From JBDSLU01 sp039916225 (lineage in GTDB: Bacteria > Acidobacteriota > Vicinamibacteria > Vicinamibacterales > Vicinamibacteraceae), in NCBI GenBank assembly GCA_039916225.1, contig JBDSLU010000366.1, positions 5,984 to 69,983 of the forward strand: DNA of 64,000 nt, given 5' to 3'. Under the pieces are notes generated by a model, which was given only the letters and a program-made list of their open reading frames with translations, did no database searches and had not been told where the DNA came from. This document shows positions 61,279 through 64,000 of the stretch, one piece after another (positions within the stretch are counted from its first letter, which is position 1; every line of letters starts with the position of its first letter). A program made the position numbers and the translations under genes.

Positions 61279-62785
61279 CCGCTCGACGGGCGTCGGCGTC
61301 GAACAGCGGCGTGTGCCAGACCCACGCGGCGTAGGGCAGCAGCAGACCGCCGGCGACGAGCACGCGCGGCAGGCCCAGCAGGATCTGTGCAGTGGCGGCT
61401 TCCGCGGCGAGGAGCAGCAGGGCCGCGGGCAGGAGGTGGCGCGCGAGCCCGCGCCACAGTGCCCCGTCGACGCCGCCGACGATGGCGCGCTCGCCGGCGA
61501 CCACGAACACCGGGACTGCGAGCAGCGTGGCCAGCGCCCGCGCCGCGGCCGTGCCCATCGCGCCGTGCCCGGGCGCCCACAGCAAGCCAGCCGCAGCGCC
61601 GACCACGACCACCGCCGCGATCATCGCCGTGTTGCGGGCCGGGCGGGCGACGCCTTCGGCCATCGTCCACATCGGCGTGGCCACGGCGTTGACGCAGAAG
61701 GCGGCGAAGAGGATCGCGGCGACGCCGGCCGTGCGCGCGGCGAACGCGGGATCCATCCATGACGCGAGCAGCGGGCCAGCGGCGACGGCCAGGGCCGCCG
61801 ATCCGCCGACCCCCACGGTCGTGACCAGCGTGATGGCCCGCGCGTAGAGGACGCGCAACGCGGCGACGTCGCCGCGGGCGGCGGCCGCGCCGGCCCGCGG
61901 CAGCATCACGATGCTGGCGGCCGCGAGGGCGTTCTGCAGCGCGCTCGCCAGCGTCAGCGGCACCGTGTAGTACGGCACCTCGCCCAGGCCCGCAGCCCGC
62001 GCCAGGATCATCCGCTCGGCGAGCACGTAAACGCTGATCAGCAAGTCGGTGGCGAGGACGATGCCGCCGAACCGCGCGATCGCCCAGGCGTTGGCCGCGA
62101 CCGTCGACCGCGGCCCGTTGTCCGCTGCCGATCGCGTCGCCCGCGGCCACGTCGACGCGACGCCGGCCGCCGCGGCGACGACGCCGACCGCGACGAGCCA
62201 GAGCATCAGGCCCGGCGCTCGATGGCCCATGCGCGCGAGCAGCACGGTGCCGACGGTGGTGGCGATGGTGGCCCCGGTGAGGTGGATGCCATAGGCGACG
62301 TAGCGCTCGCGGCCGATCAGGACGCCACGAGCCGCCTGGGCCAGGTGCAGCGCCAGCGGCGCCGCGGCGGCGATCCGGAACGCGGCCAGCGCGGCGGGAT
62401 CGGCGCCGGGATCGATGCCCGCGAACCGTACCAGCGCCGGCGCTCCGAGCAGGAACGCGGCCGTCGTGGCGGCACCGGTGACGCACGCCGCCAGGTAGGC
62501 GCCGCGGATCACGTGGGCGAGGGCGTGCGGATCGCCCGGCGGTATCGCCGCCACGCGCTGGGCCGTGCCGCGGAACGGGGCGAACGACGTCGCGATGGCG
62601 GCGTAGCCGGCGGCCAGCACGTAGGCGCCATAGCCGGCCGCTCCGAGCTCGCGCCACAGGAGCGGCATCGCGACCACCGCCAAGGCGATCGGCAGCGCCC
62701 ATGTCGCCAGGTTGACGACCACGCTCCAGCGCGCATGCAGGCGCGCCGGCGGGGTCGTGGCGGCCTGATCGGCGGAGGCCGTCAT
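61253..62785 (-). CDS. Polysaccharide flippase (Wzx/MATE-like)
   Basis: The protein of about 510 residues has roughly twelve to fourteen hydrophobic segments and an arrangement typical of Wzx/RfbX-type exporters (VVVNLATWALPIALAVVAMPLLWRELGAAGYGAYVLA at the start). ATG 62785 (MTASADQ) is chosen; ATG 62797 adds four residues. It is expected to move undecaprenyl-linked oligosaccharide across the inner membrane. Its gene is divergent from the GT9 gene, with 31 bp between the starts. Confidence 0.82.
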   Translation of the reverse strand: MTASADQAATTPPARLHARWSVVVNLATWALPIALAVVAMPLLWRELGAAGYGAYVLAAGYAAIATSFAPFRGTAQRVAAIPPGDPHALAHVIRGAYLAACVTGAATTAAFLLGAPALVRFAGIDPGADPAALAAFRIAAAAPLALHLAQAARGVLIGRERYVAYGIHLTGATIATTVGTVLLARMGHRAPGLMLWLVAVGVVAAAAGVASTWPRATRSAADNGPRSTVAANAWAIARFGGIVLATDLLISVYVLAERMILARAAGLGEVPYYTVPLTLASALQNALAAASIVMLPRAGAAAARGDVAALRVLYARAITLVTTVGVGGSAALAVAAGPLLASWMDPAFAARTAGVAAILFAAFCVNAVATPMWTMAEGVARPARNTAMIAAVVVVGAAAGLLWAPGHGAMGTAAARALATLLAVPVFVVAGERAIVGGVDGALWRGLARHLLPAALLLLAAEAATAQILLGLPRVLVAGGLLLPYAAWVWHTPLFDADARRAVRRLVGFR

Positions 62786-62816
62786 CGGGGCGGGCATAGT
62801 ACCATCCGCGGTCCGC

Positions 62817-63875
62817 ATGACGATCCTCGTGCACCACATCGGCGCGCTCGGGGACACCATCGTCACCATTCCGGCCCTTCGCGCCGTGCGCGCCGCCTGG
62901 CCGGCCGCGGACGTGGTGATGCTGCACGACGCACCGCGGCGGCCCGGCCCCGGCGTCGTCTCACCGGCCCGCGTCCTCGAGGGCACCGGGCTCGTCGATC
63001 GCTTCCTGCCCTACGCGCGCGATCTCGGTGGACCGGCGCTCGTCGCCGAACTGTGGCGCGTGTGGCGATCGGTGCGCGCGCTGGCGCCGGCGGCGGCGGT
63101 CTTCGTCGGGCCCAGCGAGCGCGACGCCTCGGCGCTGCGTCGCGATCGCGCGCTGCTGCGATCGGCCGGCGTGCGCCGCTTCGTCGGCTTCGGCGCCGCC
63201 CCCCGCTCGCCGGCGGGCGAGGGGCTCCGCAAGCTCGCGCGCCTGGCGCAGGACGGCGTCGCGACCGCCGCCGATGCCTCCTGGCTGTCGCTGCCGTTCC
63301 TGACGGTGACGCCCGCCGATCTCGCCGCCGTCGACACGTGGCTGGACGAGATGCAGGCGCCGCGTGGTCGCCTCATCGCCATCGCCCCGGAGACGCGCAT
63401 GAACGCCAAGCTGTGGCCGGCCGAGCGCTTTGCCGAGATCGGCCGGCGGCTGGTGGAGCGCGGCTGGTGGCCGATCCTGATCGGCGCTGGCGTCGGACCC
63501 GGCTCTGCCGGCGGCTGGGTCGAGCGCTGGCGTGGCGGGGGCGACGCCGGCGGGCGCTGGGACGTGCCGCACAGTGCCGCGCTGCTGTCGCGCTGCGCGC
63601 TCTACGTCGGCGTCGATTCCGGGCTGGCGCACCTCGCGGCCGCGGTCCGCTGCCGGACGGTCGTGCTGACCAGCGGCCTGTTCGAGCTCGGACAGTGGGA
63701 TCCGCTCGGCGACGGCCATACCGTGCTGCGCCACCGGACGCCCTGCGAGCGCTGCCGTGTCAGCGAGTGCCCGGTGGCCGGCCATCCATGCATGACCGGC
63801 TTGTCGATCGACTGCGTCTGGGACGCGGTGCAACGCGGCCTGGCCACGGCCGCCGCGTCGGGCGAGGCGCGCTAG
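62817..63875 (+). CDS. Glycosyltransferase family 9 (heptosyltransferase-like)
   Basis: The 352-residue GT-B protein has the N-terminal motif HHIGALGDTIVTIPALRAVRAAWP, typical of the ADP-heptose:LPS heptosyltransferase family. The donor-side pattern is IAPETRMNAKLWPAERFAEIGRRL and YVGVDSGLAHLAAAVRCRTVVLTSG. It may add heptose or another sugar to lipid A core or to the polysaccharide made here. A Cys-rich tail (CERCRVSECPVAGHPCM) is present, as in several family members. Its start is the ATG at 62817. Confidence 0.92.
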   Translation: MTILVHHIGALGDTIVTIPALRAVRAAWPAADVVMLHDAPRRPGPGVVSPARVLEGTGLVDRFLPYARDLGGPALVAELWRVWRSVRALAPAAAVFVGPSERDASALRRDRALLRSAGVRRFVGFGAAPRSPAGEGLRKLARLAQDGVATAADASWLSLPFLTVTPADLAAVDTWLDEMQAPRGRLIAIAPETRMNAKLWPAERFAEIGRRLVERGWWPILIGAGVGPGSAGGWVERWRGGGDAGGRWDVPHSAALLSRCALYVGVDSGLAHLAAAVRCRTVVLTSGLFELGQWDPLGDGHTVLRHRTPCERCRVSECPVAGHPCMTGLSIDCVWDAVQRGLATAAASGEAR

Positions 63876-64000
63876 AGAGCTGATCACGTAAGGTGACCCC
63901 CGCGATCGCGGGGTGCGACGCCGCAGAGGCGGCGCGGGTGTCCCTTGCGCGCTCCAATTCCGCAAGCCGGTAGAACGCGCTCCAGCCACAGCCGGCCGCG
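63876..64000. repeat. Non-coding end of the window with two hairpins
   Basis: The perfect 16-bp palindrome CCCCGCGATCGCGGGG lies at 63898-63913, and CGCCGC / GCGGCG with an AGAG loop at 63919-63934. GCGCTCCA occurs twice further on. No T-run follows, so this looks more like a REP-type element than a terminator. No gene seen. Confidence 0.55.

Overview
The window is a GC-rich (roughly two-thirds G+C by eye) stretch of bacterial chromosome with no rRNA, tRNA, phage or plasmid functions. It most resembles an Acidobacteriota genome, probably class Vicinamibacteria. The reasons are a von Willebrand A protein of the type typical of Acidobacteria, a CadC-like winged-helix/TPR regulator, several Trp-rich PQQ-type beta-propeller secreted proteins, large M14 and PIG-L exported hydrolases, and a Gram-negative envelope (porins, RseP, lipoproteins). 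This assignment is an inference from gene content and was not tested by a search.

Layout. 1-2767: housekeeping block cdsA (partial)-dxr-rseP. 2781-7920: short-repeat element, exported hypotheticals, VWFA protein, large PIG-L deacetylase. 7943-8585: DUF433/DUF5615 toxin-antitoxin pair whose toxin is frameshifted. 8603-14916: CadC-like regulator, small zinc metalloprotease, a decayed duplicate of it next to a relic of an M14 gene end, a PP2C-like phosphatase, and the intact M14 peptidase. 15049-22454: a compact redox/copper-looking unit, sodC-outer membrane protein-cupredoxin-like protein-histidine kinase-sigma54 response regulator. It is followed by a good sigma54 promoter match driving a CxxCH lipoprotein and a DUF5777 barrel, and closed by a terminator. 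22693-36060: heme-binding protein, then an assimilatory nitrate/nitrite island. One divergon arm is nasA-nirB-nirD-hemD-like-NNP transporter; the other is an nrtA-nrtB-ATPase-ATPase ABC transporter and a porin. The two arms share a 593-bp AT-rich control region.

36063-48289: POT transporter, serine hydrolase, small lipoprotein, three PQQ-type propellers, a DUF1593/DUF3224/VOC operon. 48310-49210: a REP-associated tyrosine transposase (RAYT) gene between two arrays of an unusual 12-bp palindromic tandem repeat. A third array of the same repeat lies 3.3 kb away at 44951-45034. 49221-54085: three HlyD/RND-type adaptors and one MacB-like permease without an ATPase. 54192-56281: another propeller and a GNAT protein. 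56297-63875: exopolysaccharide/O-antigen locus (Wzy-like polymerase, Wzz-like chain-length protein, glycosyltransferase, epimerase, flippase, GT9). 63876-64000: two hairpins and no gene.

The two most promising less-described systems are the RAYT with its palindromic 12-mer arrays, and the sodC/cupredoxin two-component unit apparently wired to a sigma54 promoter immediately downstream.
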